DNA of 64,000 nt from VAXT01 sp035318925 (GCA_035318925.1 DATHDS010000036.1:1-64000); one strand, 5' to 3'; counted from the first letter of the stretch, positions 18,097 to 26,186 are shown. Translations and numbers: made by a program. The notes: generated by a model from the letters alone, not told the origin.

Positions 18097-18130
18097 GGGC
18101 GTCGCGTGCGCGACGGTCCTATGGCTTGAG
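18085..18130 (+). terminator. Perfect hairpin overlapping the stop codon
   Basis: CTCAAGCCATAGG at 18085-18097 is repeated inverted as CCTATGGCTTGAG at 18118-18130, and the 20-base spacer is itself partly self-complementary (GTCGCG...CGCGAC). The TAG stop of the 412-residue gene lies inside the left arm. No T-run follows, so it may be a terminator without a U-tract or an mRNA 3'-end protector. Confidence 0.5.
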
Positions 18131-18264
18131 TGAAAGATGGGCTACAGCGCGTTGTCGAACCGACAACAATAATGGTCCTCAGGGGAGTTTTTTCGGCGAT
18201 GTGTAACTAGACAAACCCACGCGAGGGTAGAGTCCGGCCGAGATTGCCCGACTCTAGACACCGG

Positions 18265-18849
18265 ATGCGCGAAGCCGCGAAGTTCGTCGCTCAGGCGTTC
18301 ATCGTCGCCGTCATTACCTACGCGGTCTCTGCGATCGCGGCTGGGGTTGGCTTGCTAGCGGGTCTCGCCGCAACGCTGCTGACGCCCCTGTCGGGTCTTG
18401 ATCGCGCGGTTCTATTCGTCGGCGTCGCGCTTATGTTTTATGGGGCTACCGCAATCGCGGCCAATGTTCTTATTCCCGATGAATGGCTACGACCACGCCG
18501 ACCGATCAAGCCTCCATCAGTCGAGCAGTTAAAGAGCCGGGAGGCAGAGGACAGAGAGCGCAAGTACCGAATCACCGCCCAAGAAGCTCTCACGACGTTG
18601 CGCTATCAGCGGGCCAAGTTGTTACGGGGCGTCCCTCCTGACTTCGATTCGATGCATCAGGGGGCATGGCCGCAAAATCGCAATGCGTTCTTCGAAGAGG
18701 AGCAGAACGCGAACGCGGGGCGTCTAACCGAGGATGCGTTCATCGCCATCGGGGACGTTTCCGATGCCCGGTCTCCGACGGATGAAGCCATAGCTGCGAT
18801 TGAGGCTGCCGTCCCGGCGCTAGAAACCGTCGCGGGTGTCACACACTGA
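18265..18849 (+). CDS. IS passenger: two-helix membrane protein
   Basis: From the ATG at 18265 the product has 194 residues: two or three membrane helices in the first 75 residues (FIVAVITYAVSAIAAGVGLL, LFVGVALMFYGATAIAANVL), then a charged cytoplasmic domain (EQLKSREAEDRERKYRITAQ) and a predicted helical C-terminus. A TTG at 18244 is an alternative start. It lies 45 bases inside the left terminal repeat of the IS1595 element. Passenger genes are common in this family, but this protein's role is unknown. Confidence 0.65.
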   Translation: MREAAKFVAQAFIVAVITYAVSAIAAGVGLLAGLAATLLTPLSGLDRAVLFVGVALMFYGATAIAANVLIPDEWLRPRRPIKPPSVEQLKSREAEDRERKYRITAQEALTTLRYQRAKLLRGVPPDFDSMHQGAWPQNRNAFFEEEQNANAGRLTEDAFIAIGDVSDARSPTDEAIAAIEAAVPALETVAGVTH

Positions 18850-18871
18850 TGGCGGCGCTACTTCGATGTAT

Positions 18872-19006
18872 TCAATCGGCGTTTGCGCTAGCCGACTCAT
18901 CCGACGTGTCGTCATCCTCAGACTCTCGGCGCTCCTCGCCGAGCAGGATGCGTAGCGCGTCGTCCGGTTCTAGATCGACGTTGACGGGTTCGTCCATCTC
19001 GGGCAC
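18872..19006 (-). CDS. 44-residue acidic protein next to IS1595 transposase
   Basis: The short frame starts at GTG (or ATG 18997) and reads MDEPVNVDLEPDDALRILLG, followed by an acidic low-complexity tail (EERRESEDDDTSDESASAN). Small acidic proteins of this kind often follow IS1595 transposase genes in actinobacteria, as far as I recall. It is transcribed in the same direction as the transposase, 25 bases after the transposase stop. It may modulate transposition; that is a guess. Confidence 0.5.
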   Translation of the reverse strand: MPEMDEPVNVDLEPDDALRILLGEERRESEDDDTSDESASANAD

Positions 19007-19031
19007 ACCGACATCCTACGCCCGAGCGCGG

Positions 19032-20018
19032 TCAGTCGTTCATGCGCCGCTTGTACGCGAGTCGCCGGCCGCTGACCTGACCCATGAGCAGGCTCATCCG
19101 CTCCGTGTCGCTCATCTTGCAGGTGGAGTAGCGGAAGTCGAACTCGGTCAGGTAGCGGGGCAAATGCTCTACGGAGACGTGGTGATGCGTCCCATCGAGC
19201 GACCGCTTCAACTGCGAGAAGAACGTCTCGGCCATATTCGTCGAGGCACCGTCAAGGCCGACGTACTCACCGATGTGATGGTTGACGCTGCGCCGTCCTG
19301 CAAGCTCGCCCGTGAACGCGTCATAGGCGTGAGCCTGGTCGGTGAAGAGGATGGTCTCTTCCATCGCGACCTCTTCGGCGATGACGCTGCGGAGCGTCTT
19401 GCCGGTGACGTTCGGGATCACGCGAGAGCGCGTCCGTCCGGTGTCGGTATCGACAAGCGTCATGACGGGGGTCTTCTCGGTGCGACCTTGCCCGCCTCGC
19501 CCGCGCTTGTGTCCATGCCGGTTCTTCGGGTCTCCGCCGATCCATGTCTCGTCGGCGATGACGGTGCCGCTCAGGAGCGTGTGCGGTGCCTTCTCGCGCA
19601 TCGCCTCACGGAGCCGGTGAGTCATGAACCAGGCGGTTTTCGGCGCAACCCCGTACTTCCGTTCGATCTCGCGGGCCGCGATCCCGTTCTTGTTGGCGCA
19701 CATCTCGAACACGACCATGAGCCACGTATGGAGCGGGACCTTCGTGCCGTGGAAGACGGTGCCGGTGATGACCGAGAACTGCTTGCGACAGGCGCGGCAC
19801 TTCCAGACGCGCCGCTGACTCATTCGCCCAGTGCGGGTCTTCCGCGCTCCAACGTTGTCGGCGTCCTTCGTCTTCGGGGTGAGGAAGTAATGCTTGTCGA
19901 TGCTCCCGCAGTGAGGGCAGATGGGGCCGTCCGGCCAGCGGAGCGATTCCATGTAGCGGTAGGCGTCGGCCTCGGTCTTGACCTGCTTGGCGAGGGTCAG
20001 CACTGTCGTCTTGCTCAT
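19032..20018 (-). CDS. IS1595-family (ISXO2-like) transposase
   Basis: The 328-residue protein is intact. An N-terminal zinc ribbon has the pairs CPHCGS and CRACRK (residues about 34-100). The DDE catalytic core follows: VIADETWIGG (first Asp), ILFTDQAHAYD (second Asp) and NMAETFFSQLKRSLDGTHHH (Glu or Asn-type third residue region). It catalyses cut-and-paste or copy-in movement of the element. The start at MSKTTVLTLAKQ is chosen because the longer frame upstream is not conserved-looking. Perfect terminal repeats around it suggest that it is active. Confidence 0.95.
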   Translation of the reverse strand: MSKTTVLTLAKQVKTEADAYRYMESLRWPDGPICPHCGSIDKHYFLTPKTKDADNVGARKTRTGRMSQRRVWKCRACRKQFSVITGTVFHGTKVPLHTWLMVVFEMCANKNGIAAREIERKYGVAPKTAWFMTHRLREAMREKAPHTLLSGTVIADETWIGGDPKNRHGHKRGRGGQGRTEKTPVMTLVDTDTGRTRSRVIPNVTGKTLRSVIAEEVAMEETILFTDQAHAYDAFTGELAGRRSVNHHIGEYVGLDGASTNMAETFFSQLKRSLDGTHHHVSVEHLPRYLTEFDFRYSTCKMSDTERMSLLMGQVSGRRLAYKRRMND

Positions 20019-20129
20019 ACCCAAACTATGACAAACCCATCGGACGGACAATGACGGCGAAGGACGATACGGTCTATGCGGAGGCGCCCGACTGGGATGT
20101 TCCGTTTCCGCTAGGTCAATCGAGCGCGG

Positions 20130-20630
20130 TTGAAAGCATGGGTTCAATCGCAGCTCCGCTTCGCTGCCGCAAGTTTCGGAATGGTCGTGTTCGTCTTGCA
20201 GTCGGAACGCTTGGGTAGGCATCCGAACTTGGCCCTGTTCCTGTTGGTGGCTGCGGGCATATCTCTCATCGCCTCTGTCCAGCTGACCTTCTGGGCGCGG
20301 AGATGGCTCGTTACGCCGTCTGAGTTAACGATGTGGTACGGGGAGGCTTCACCCGAAAGGCGAGAGATGATGCGCCTGGAACAGCGGGTTTCGCTGCTGC
20401 GACATAACCGCTGGAATGACCGGGGGCGGTGGGCGTATAACGCCGGGATCATCTGTCTGTTGGGAGCAATCCCCTTCCTGTTGGAGCCCATTGGAGGACT
20501 CGGCCACGCGACCTTCATGCGGCGAGCGGCCTTCGGACTCGCAGTTACAAGCGTGCTGGCCGAGATCATCTGGGTACTCGCAACCGCTCTGTTCTCTGAA
20601 CGATGGGACAACTTTGCGAGCGAGCAGTGA
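20130..20630 (+). CDS. IS passenger: four-helix membrane protein
   Basis: This 166-residue protein starts at TTG. Its membrane helices lie at about 10-26, 34-54, 102-122 and 133-155. A cytoplasmic loop (SPERREMMRLEQRVSLLRHN) joins helices two and three. It is inside the IS1595 element near the right terminal repeat. The first residues overlap the transposase leader on the other strand. The exact start is uncertain and no function is known. Confidence 0.55.
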   Translation: MKAWVQSQLRFAAASFGMVVFVLQSERLGRHPNLALFLLVAAGISLIASVQLTFWARRWLVTPSELTMWYGEASPERREMMRLEQRVSLLRHNRWNDRGRWAYNAGIICLLGAIPFLLEPIGGLGHATFMRRAAFGLAVTSVLAEIIWVLATALFSERWDNFASEQ

Positions 20631-20896
20631 GCCCTAATCCTTCTTTTTCAGCGCCGGACAAGATGGCAGATGCACTCCGGGCGGCGCTCCGCATAGCGGG
20701 CATCGAGCACGCCCTGTCGGTGGTCCTCCCCCCGTCACTGCGCGCGGCGGAGCGCCGCGTTGTTCTCTGGTTGGACTCTTCTTCTTTTTGTCAGTCATCT
20801 CGGCTCCCCATCCACGCTCTCCCTTGAACTTTGCCGGTTACGGTGGAGACTGAAGGAGCCTAGTGGGTTTGTCTAGTTACACATCGCCGTTTTTTC

Positions 20897-21061
20897 AAAC
20901 CCTCCTGAAAGTCTCAAAGACCTACTCGACGGCCCGACTCCAGGATCTCACGAGCCGTGATTCCCAAGCAGCTGGATGCGCTTGAACTAGACCGTCGCTC
21001 CGCCGGCCAGCGGTCGATGGATGAGGGCGGTGGCTCTGAACGGTGCTGTTCGGGTTGATAC
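20897..21061. other. Spacer after the insertion element
   Basis: The right target flank and about 160 bases of non-coding sequence precede the cupin gene on the minus strand. I see no RNA gene, repeat or open frame worth calling here. Confidence 0.45.
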
Positions 21062-21703
21062 CTAGCGGCCGATCAGTTCCTTGAACGCGGGCTCGTCGCG
21101 GATCGGATCGAAGTCCGAATCGTCCTCTGCGTAAGCGCGAAACCGCTCCGACATGTCGATCGCGCGCCGGAGGTGGTCGACCGCGTCAGTCGTCCGGCCG
21201 GCGAGGCTCTCGCAGCAGGAGAGGTTGTAGAACAACTCGGCGTACCGCGGATGAGCCTCGACCAGTCCGCGTAAGCGGTCAGCCACCTCGGCGCACTCGC
21301 CCTTCTCGTAAAGGGGCCTGAACGGGGCCCAGAGTTCCCAGCCGTCGGGCTCGTACGCCTTTCCCGGGATGCCGCCGAGCGCGAGAATCGTCGTTTCGGG
21401 CTCCTCGGCGAACGCCGTTCGCTTCACGCCGGGGCGTGCGAAGACGAGCGTCCCGGTTGGCGCGTCCACCCGCTCCCCGTCGAGCTCGAAGGTGGCGCGC
21501 CCCCGCAACACGACGTACAGCTCCTCGTTCAAGTCGTCCGACTCGTCGTGCTCGTTGATGATCCGGTCGCCCGAGTCACGGGCGGTCCAGGCGTTGACAC
21601 CAAAGGCCGTGATGCCGAAGTGGTGCCGGACGGGTCGCCATGGCTCGCGCCCGTCGTCCATCTCGTCGATCTCGTCGAGGTGCGCAACCGCGTAACCACT
21701 CAT
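21062..21703 (-). CDS. Cupin-domain protein with TPR-like C-terminus, copy 1
   Basis: The 213-residue protein has a cupin beta-barrel at about 40-120 (NEHDESDDLNEELYVVLRG, ATFELDGERVDAPTGTLVFA, the two cupin motifs with histidine and glutamates) and a helical TPR-like part at about 135-213 (LVEAHPRYAELFYNLSCCES, DHLRRAIDM). AAGGGGG lies five bases before the ATG. A paralogue with the same layout is at 54941-55579, and both copies lie downstream of an SRPBCC/ArsR pair. It probably binds a small molecule through the cupin metal site. Confidence 0.85.
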   Translation of the reverse strand: MSGYAVAHLDEIDEMDDGREPWRPVRHHFGITAFGVNAWTARDSGDRIINEHDESDDLNEELYVVLRGRATFELDGERVDAPTGTLVFARPGVKRTAFAEEPETTILALGGIPGKAYEPDGWELWAPFRPLYEKGECAEVADRLRGLVEAHPRYAELFYNLSCCESLAGRTTDAVDHLRRAIDMSERFRAYAEDDSDFDPIRDEPAFKELIGR

Positions 21704-21880
21704 AAGACCCCCTTCAGGTCGTCGTCACTCGCCGCGATCTCGGCGACCCTTGGGTGGGCGCAAGACTCAGCGCTACGTCGGATGCCCACCTCCACTCGCG
21801 GTGCGCCCGAGACGGGTCTCGAGCCGCTCCCCGAGTCTTACACAGAGAACGTGGGGACCCGGACTACGAGTCACTCGGAT

Positions 21881-21907
21881 CCGCCAGCGTTTCGGAATGA
21901 CGCCTGA
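21881..21907. repeat. GGAATG-core intergenic repeat
   Basis: CCGCCAGCGTTTCGGAATGACGCCTGA, read in two parts CCGCCAGCGTTT and CGGAATGACGCCTGA, is a member of the repeat family with the ending GACGCCTGA, shared with 57605-57659. It lies just beyond the stop codon of the SRPBCC gene. Confidence 0.6.
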
Positions 21908-21938
21908 AGCAGGCTTTGGAGTCTGGCTCGAGCCTCAA

Positions 21939-22439
21939 CTACCCTGAGACAGTTTCCTTTTGCTCGAGCAGTGACCTCAAGTAATCCTCCATTTTGTTGA
22001 AACTGTCTTCCTGACCGTCGGACTTGGTCATGTGGTCACGGCCAGCCTGGTCGCGGAACGCTAGCTTCATCGTCAGCTTCGTGACTCCGTCCGTTTCCTG
22101 CAGATCCACGGATTCGACGGCGTCCGCATCCGGCCATCCTTCGAATAGCCACGTTGCGACGGTCCGGGTCGGCGGCTCGACCTCCAAGTAGGTTCCCCGA
22201 AACGAGCACTCGATTCCGTCTTCGGTCACGAAGACGATGTGGTAGTTCCCTCCGACGCGCAGGTCGATCGAGCACTCCGTCACCTCACATGTAAATGGAG
22301 CGAACCATTTGCTCACATGCTCCGGCTTCGTGAATACGTCGAAGACGAGTTCGAGCGGAGCGTCGAACTCTCGAGTGGTGACAATCTCGAGTTCGTTCGG
22401 GAATTCGATGACTGACGACCCATGCCGATTAGGTGTCAC
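21939..22439 (-). CDS. SRPBCC (AHSA1-like) domain protein, copy 1
   Basis: About 166 residues form an AHSA1-type SRPBCC fold: EIVTTREFDAPLELVFDVFT and KPEHVSKWFAPF (start of the helix-grip), DLRVGGNYHIVF, GTYLEVEPPTRTV, then the C-terminal helix SFNKMEDYLRSLLEQ. The GTG start overlaps the ArsR stop as GTGA. ArsR-SRPBCC pairs are common in actinobacteria and their ligands are usually unknown. The paralogue at 56202-56702 is about two thirds identical by eye. Confidence 0.9.
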   Translation of the reverse strand: MTPNRHGSSVIEFPNELEIVTTREFDAPLELVFDVFTKPEHVSKWFAPFTCEVTECSIDLRVGGNYHIVFVTEDGIECSFRGTYLEVEPPTRTVATWLFEGWPDADAVESVDLQETDGVTKLTMKLAFRDQAGRDHMTKSDGQEDSFNKMEDYLRSLLEQKETVSG

Positions 22440-22777
22440 TGCGGCTCTCCTTGTTGTTGGAGTTCTTTGAGGTAGTCGTCCATCCGATCGAGTCGGTCGT
22501 TCCACGCCTGCTCGTATTTGGCCAACCAGTCGTGAAACGGCCGTAGGTGAGCGGGTTCCAGGCGGTACAGGCGACGACGTCCCTCCGCCCGGCAGCTGAC
22601 GAGTCCGACCTCGCTGAGCACACGTAGGTGCTTCGAGACCTGAGGTTGGGACATCGAGAGGTCGTTCACGATCGTCCCGACCGCCTTCTCGCCCGCGATC
22701 AGCGTGTCCAGGATCTCGCGTCGCCGCACCTCGGCAACTGCGTTGAAGACGTCCGACGTCGTGGAGGAGCGGGCCAC
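22436..22777 (-). CDS. ArsR-family repressor, copy 1
   Basis: The protein has 113 residues from GTG 22777: VARSSTTSDVFNAVAEVRRR, then TIVNDLSMSQPQVSKHLRVL (helix-turn-helix) and LVSCRAEGRRRLYRLEPAHL (wing). An upstream in-frame ATG at 22804 exists, but GTG lies seven bases after a strong -10 element and matches the usual N-terminus of this family, so a leaderless GTG start is preferred. No metal-binding CxC is present. It should repress itself and the coupled SRPBCC gene. Confidence 0.88.
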   Translation of the reverse strand: MARSSTTSDVFNAVAEVRRREILDTLIAGEKAVGTIVNDLSMSQPQVSKHLRVLSEVGLVSCRAEGRRRLYRLEPAHLRPFHDWLAKYEQAWNDRLDRMDDYLKELQQQGEPQ

Positions 22778-22783
22778 GGCTTC

Positions 22784-22811
22784 ATCATATTCTGACATCG
22801 GCATATGTCAA
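22784..22811 (-). promoter_or_regulatory. ArsR promoter with overlapping palindrome, copy 1
   Basis: TTGACA (22806-22811) and TATGAT (22784-22789) are spaced by 16 bases, close to the sigma-70 consensus. The palindrome TGACATATGCCGATGTCA overlaps the -35 element and spacer, a fitting ArsR operator. The predicted transcription start coincides with the GTG codon at 22777, which implies a leaderless mRNA. The same arrangement occurs at 57046-57073. Confidence 0.7.
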
Positions 22812-22827
22812 GTGGCCCATGAACGTG

Positions 22828-22892
22828 CAACGCCGACATCGGCTGCGGAGATAAAGACGCTCCGCTGCGCCAGCGTTCACAAATGTCCCTCG
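22828..22892. repeat. Full-length 65-bp intergenic repeat
   Basis: This is a long copy of the repeat family. It starts with CAACGCCGACATCGGCTGCG (containing the palindrome GCCGACATCGGC), continues AGACGCTCCGCTGCGCCAGC and ends with the core CACAAATGTCCCT. Close relatives lie at 57085-57158 and 59065-59116. It can fold into two small hairpins and has no open frame. Confidence 0.7.
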
Positions 22893-23105
22893 AAGTTGGA
22901 CTTCTTCGCGCTGAGTCGGTGTAGCGTTGGGGATGCGACTGAGACGTCTGCTTCCCGCGATTTAACTCTCGAGGCGGTCAGTGCCCCCGGTGCGGCGTTG
23001 GCATTCCCAAGCGGACGACGCCCTCGACACACATACGAACCCGGTGTAATGAATCGCGACCTGCGCGGGATGTAGGGGCAGAACCCCGAGCAGAGGAGGC
23101 TGGCG

Positions 23106-23987
23106 ATGAAGCGTGATTCGAGACGGGCAAGCGGCTCCCTTGAGCTGTTGGAGGCGTGTGACCCGGTCGTGCGCTCGGCTCTAGCCAGCGAGGGGATCGA
23201 GGCCGCGCTGGACGAGATCGGCGCTGCCATTACCAGCCGGCCGGGGCCGGCGCCGCGGGCGACACGTAGGCGATCGTCTGGCCGCCGGCGCACGGTGCTC
23301 GTCGTCGCGGCGGGGATGCTCGCGATCAGCGCGGCCGTCGCGACCGCCGCCGTCATGCGGGGCGCGCACACAGGCCTGTTCCCGACGAAGCCTGAAGTGG
23401 CGATGGGCGGCCCAGGCGAGGAGCTGAATCCTGCCGCGCACGACTTCCGGGCGGTGGCTCTTCAGGTCGCCTCAGACATCCCCTACCCCGTCGGGTACGG
23501 ATCGTGGCGTGACTTCCTGATCTCCGAAGAGTTTCGCTTCGCGACCGACGGCGAGCTGGTGTCGACGGGTGCGCTCCACGGCTGGTTCGCCGCGAGCGCC
23601 TTCTGCGCGTGGGTGCAGAGCTGGCGACGGCGGCCATTTGCCGGTGATGTGAACGCGACGGCGCGGGCAGCGCAGACGATCGCGCAGGCGCCGCGCTGGA
23701 AAGCCGTCACGGACGAGGATCCGCACCCTGACCCGTCTGCTGCCAACGATCCGGGCGCCGAGGCCGGGACGCTGTTCGGATGGATGCTGCCCTACCGGGA
23801 CGCGGTACTGGCCGGCGATCGCGCCCGCGTCGAGCACCTGCTCGCGAGCGGTTATGGCGGCGGCAAGTGCTGGTCGAGCGACCCGGACTGGATGGCGCAG
23901 GAGCGGGCGCACCGCGAGTGGCGAAGTCTTCCGCAGAAGGAGCTGGCGCAGAAGTACGAGCAGTTCCTGGCGAGCGGCGGCTCGTGA
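23106..23987 (+). CDS. Membrane-anchored protein coupled to an ECF sigma factor
   Basis: The 293-residue product has a GAGGAGG ribosome-binding site. The first 60 residues are cytoplasmic and end in a strongly basic patch (RATRRRSSGRRR). One membrane helix follows (TVLVVAAGMLAISAAVATAAV, about 63-83), then a large extracytoplasmic domain rich in tryptophan (GYGSWRDFL, WVQSWRRRPFAG). Its stop overlaps the start of the sigma gene as GTGA. It may sense an envelope signal and act as the anti-sigma, though the gene order (partner first, sigma second) is the reverse of the usual one. Confidence 0.7.
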   Translation: MKRDSRRASGSLELLEACDPVVRSALASEGIEAALDEIGAAITSRPGPAPRATRRRSSGRRRTVLVVAAGMLAISAAVATAAVMRGAHTGLFPTKPEVAMGGPGEELNPAAHDFRAVALQVASDIPYPVGYGSWRDFLISEEFRFATDGELVSTGALHGWFAASAFCAWVQSWRRRPFAGDVNATARAAQTIAQAPRWKAVTDEDPHPDPSAANDPGAEAGTLFGWMLPYRDAVLAGDRARVEHLLASGYGGGKCWSSDPDWMAQERAHREWRSLPQKELAQKYEQFLASGGS

Positions 23988-24544
23988 GCCACGTTTCCGC
24001 AGACTCACGTGAGGCCTTCGAGCAGCTTTTCCGCGACACCCGCACGGATCTGCTCGCGTACATCATGCGCCGCTCCCAGAGCGCCGAGGACGCCGCCGAC
24101 GTGCTGGCAGAGACCTACCTGATCGCCTGGCGGAAGCTGGATGCGATTCCGACGGGTGAGCGGGCTCGGCCGTGGCTGTTCGGCGTCGCCCGCAATCTAC
24201 TCTTGAAGGGCGCGAGCCGACGTCATTCCCGCCATGCGCTGGTGGAGCGTCTCGCGGGTGAACTGCGCAGCGCGCACCCTCCGCACGCGCCGGTCGAAGA
24301 CGAGCGCTCGGCCGCCCTCCGCGCGGGGCTGACGGCGCTACCGGAGCGCCAGCGGGAAATGGTGATGCTGACGGCGTGGGAGGGCCTGACACCAAAGCAA
24401 ATCGCCGTCGTCACGGGCACACCCGTGAACATTGTCCGAGTACGTCTGCACCGGGCCCGAACGCGGCTGAAACGAGACCTCACTACTCCCCTGCGCCCGA
24501 TTGCGCCTTGCGGCAGGCACGCCGCCACCGAGCGCGACCGATAG
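23984..24544 (+). CDS. ECF-type RNA polymerase sigma factor
   Basis: The 186-residue protein starts at the overlapping GTG. Region 2 covers about 10-80 (FEQLFRDTRTDLLAYIMRRS, DAADVLAETYLIAWRKLD, RPWLFGVARNLLLKGASRR). Region 4 covers about 110-165 (LPERQREMVMLTAWEGLTPK, QIAVVTGTPVNIVRVRLHRA). The longer frame upstream of 23984 lies inside the preceding gene and is not real. It should direct transcription of a small regulon in response to the membrane-anchored partner. Confidence 0.9.
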   Translation: MSHVSADSREAFEQLFRDTRTDLLAYIMRRSQSAEDAADVLAETYLIAWRKLDAIPTGERARPWLFGVARNLLLKGASRRHSRHALVERLAGELRSAHPPHAPVEDERSAALRAGLTALPERQREMVMLTAWEGLTPKQIAVVTGTPVNIVRVRLHRARTRLKRDLTTPLRPIAPCGRHAATERDR

Positions 24545-24569
24545 AAACCCGGCCCAGCCGAGGCCACCG

Positions 24570-25591
24570 TCGCGCCCGAAATGTCAAGAGCGGCTCGTTT
24601 TTGAGGGTCCTGTAGACGGTGCGGGCGAGTTGCCGTTTGAGGCAGCGGAGGGCTTCGCGTCGGCTCTTCCCCTCGCTCTGCTTGCGCTCAAGGTAAGCGC
24701 GAGCGGGTGGGTGGACGCGCCCTGCGTTATCGCGATTCGCTGGAGGGCGCAGTTGAGTTGTCGGTTGCCGCCGCGGTCGAGGCGGTGGCGGCGGTTTTTG
24801 CCGGAGCTGGCTTCGAGCGGGGCGACGCCTGCGTGGCGGGCGAGCTGGGCGTCGGTCTCGAAGCGCTCGATCGGTCCGATCTCGCCGAGCAGCGTGGCGG
24901 CACTGAGCGTGCCGCAGCCGGGCAGCGCCAGCAGTGCCGGCGCCGTCTCTGCAGTGCGTTCCTCCAGCTCAGCTCGCGCTCGAGAATCATTCGTGTGAGG
25001 CTGCGGCAGCAGCCGACGAGCTCGCGCGCGATCCGCACCTGCACCGACTGCTCCTGCCGGGCGAGCCGGCGAGCGAGGCGGTCGAGCCAGATCCTTCGAT
25101 CGAGTGCACCGGCAGCGACAGCGAGTTGCGGGTCGAGCTCGTGCAGGTGCCAGCGCAACCGCTGCTGAGCGCGCCTGCGTTCGTCGACGACGTCGTCGCG
25201 GTGATCGACCAGCAGTTTCAGCTCGCGCAGCCGTCGCTCACCGGGACGCGGATGGTCCAAGGCGAGGCTCGCGCAAGGCAGCACGGGCGACGGCGAGCGC
25301 GTCAATCGGATCGGACTTGCCCCGCATCCGGCTGGCGCGGCGTTGCGGCGCCATCAGCTTCGGCGGTACACGCACCAGCCGCTCGCCCGCCGCAAGCAGC
25401 GTCCGCTCAAGCACGCGGGTCAGCTGCCGGCAGTCCTCGAGCGCCCACAGCCGCTCACCCGGAAGCGACGCCGACCAGGCCAGCAACCCGGCGGCGTCGG
25501 CCGTCGTGGCCTCCGCGATCGCACGCCCGACCTCGTCGACGGCGACCGCCGTCAGCGACTGCTTGTGTACGTCCACACCAACAACGATCAT
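24570..25591 (-). pseudogene. IS110-family transposase, multiply frameshifted
   Basis: The N-terminus reads MIVVGVDVHKQSLTAVAVDE (first Asp of the DEDD site), later GERLVRVPP and GKSDPIDALAVARAAL. After a frameshift near 25270 comes RPGERRLRELKLLVDHRDDV and a coiled region. After another near 24960 comes the C-terminal Transposase_20 part: CGTLSAATLLGEIGPIERF and VAPLEASSGKNRRHRLDRGG (with its serine). A third shift precedes ARAYLERKQSEGKSRREALR and RTVYRTLKNEPLL. All parts are present but in at least four frames, so the element is dead. Confidence 0.85.
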
Positions 25592-26041
25592 GCAGACCGC
25601 CTCCTTCAGCAGCAGGGGCGACCGGCGAGCGGACGAGCCTCAATCGAGGCAGCTGCCAAGCTGCTATCAAGTCACGCTCGGCGGTCTCGGGAAGGCGGCG
25701 GCGACACAACGCTGGCAAGTCGGCAAACAGTCGACATCCGGGAATAGAGTCAGCCGCCGCCGACCCGAGTCTGCGTCGTCGATCAGACGCCACCACCAGC
25801 CGAGCCTGACATTGAGTGCGGGAATGTTCCCTGAGGGGTCTCGCTGTGAAGCTAGCTGGACGTACAACGACTCGTAGGGCGCCGCTCGGAAGGCTTGCTC
25901 AAGCGAGCGAAGGCGGTCAACGAATACGCGAACGGTTCAGAGATGAAGGCGTTCGGACATGCTGTCGAGCCGCTGGCTCTGCAAGGCCGCGTGTGTTTAG
26001 TCGGGTCAGTCGGTCAGTCGGGGTGAGCGCGACCTGTGATA
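25592..26041. other. IS110 leader and spacer, no gene seen
   Basis: This region lies upstream of the dead IS110 transposase. It includes a GGAATG-core repeat, GAGTGCGGGAATGTTCCCTGA, at 25814-25840, which resembles the copy at 16802-16824 over about 30 bases and may mark the outer end of the old element. No credible reading frame is present. Confidence 0.45.
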
Positions 26042-26186
26042 GCGCGGTCGCCTGTCTCAGCGTCCGCGAATGATCCCCGACTCAGCGCACCCGCGTCGCG
26101 CAGCGCGATCCGTCGGGATGGGCTGGAGAATGGAGGCGTGCCTATGCCCTCGCACTCCGCGGTCAGCGGGTTGGCGCTGCTTCTTC
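26042..26186. repeat. 145-bp interspersed repeat, copy B
   Basis: This is a direct copy of 16375-16517. Both contain GATCCGTCGGGATGG, ATGGAGGCGT and CGCGGTCAGCGGGTTGGCGC. The right edge at TTCTTC joins a truncated MFS gene at codon 108 or so. The repeat has no start-to-stop frame shared by both copies, so it is probably a non-coding element or the end of a lost one. Confidence 0.75.

Larger units (their letters stand above)
18195..20888. mobile_element. IS1595-family element with passenger genes
   Basis: The ends are perfect 26-bp inverted repeats: GGCGATGTGTAACTAGACAA... at 18195-18220 and its complement at 20863-20888. Both are flanked by the same 8-bp direct repeat GTTTTTTC (18187-18194 and 20889-20896), the target duplication length known for IS1595. 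Inside are the transposase (minus strand), a 44-residue acidic protein after it, and two membrane-protein genes (plus strand), one near each end. The restored target reads TCAGGGGAGTTTTTTCAAAC. Perfect ends suggest recent insertion. Confidence 0.93.

Noticed and set aside
18849..20054. Long plus-strand reading frame opposite the IS1595 transposase
   Set aside because: Its translation is arginine- and histidine-rich, has no ribosome-binding site and mirrors the transposase codons. It is an antisense shadow.
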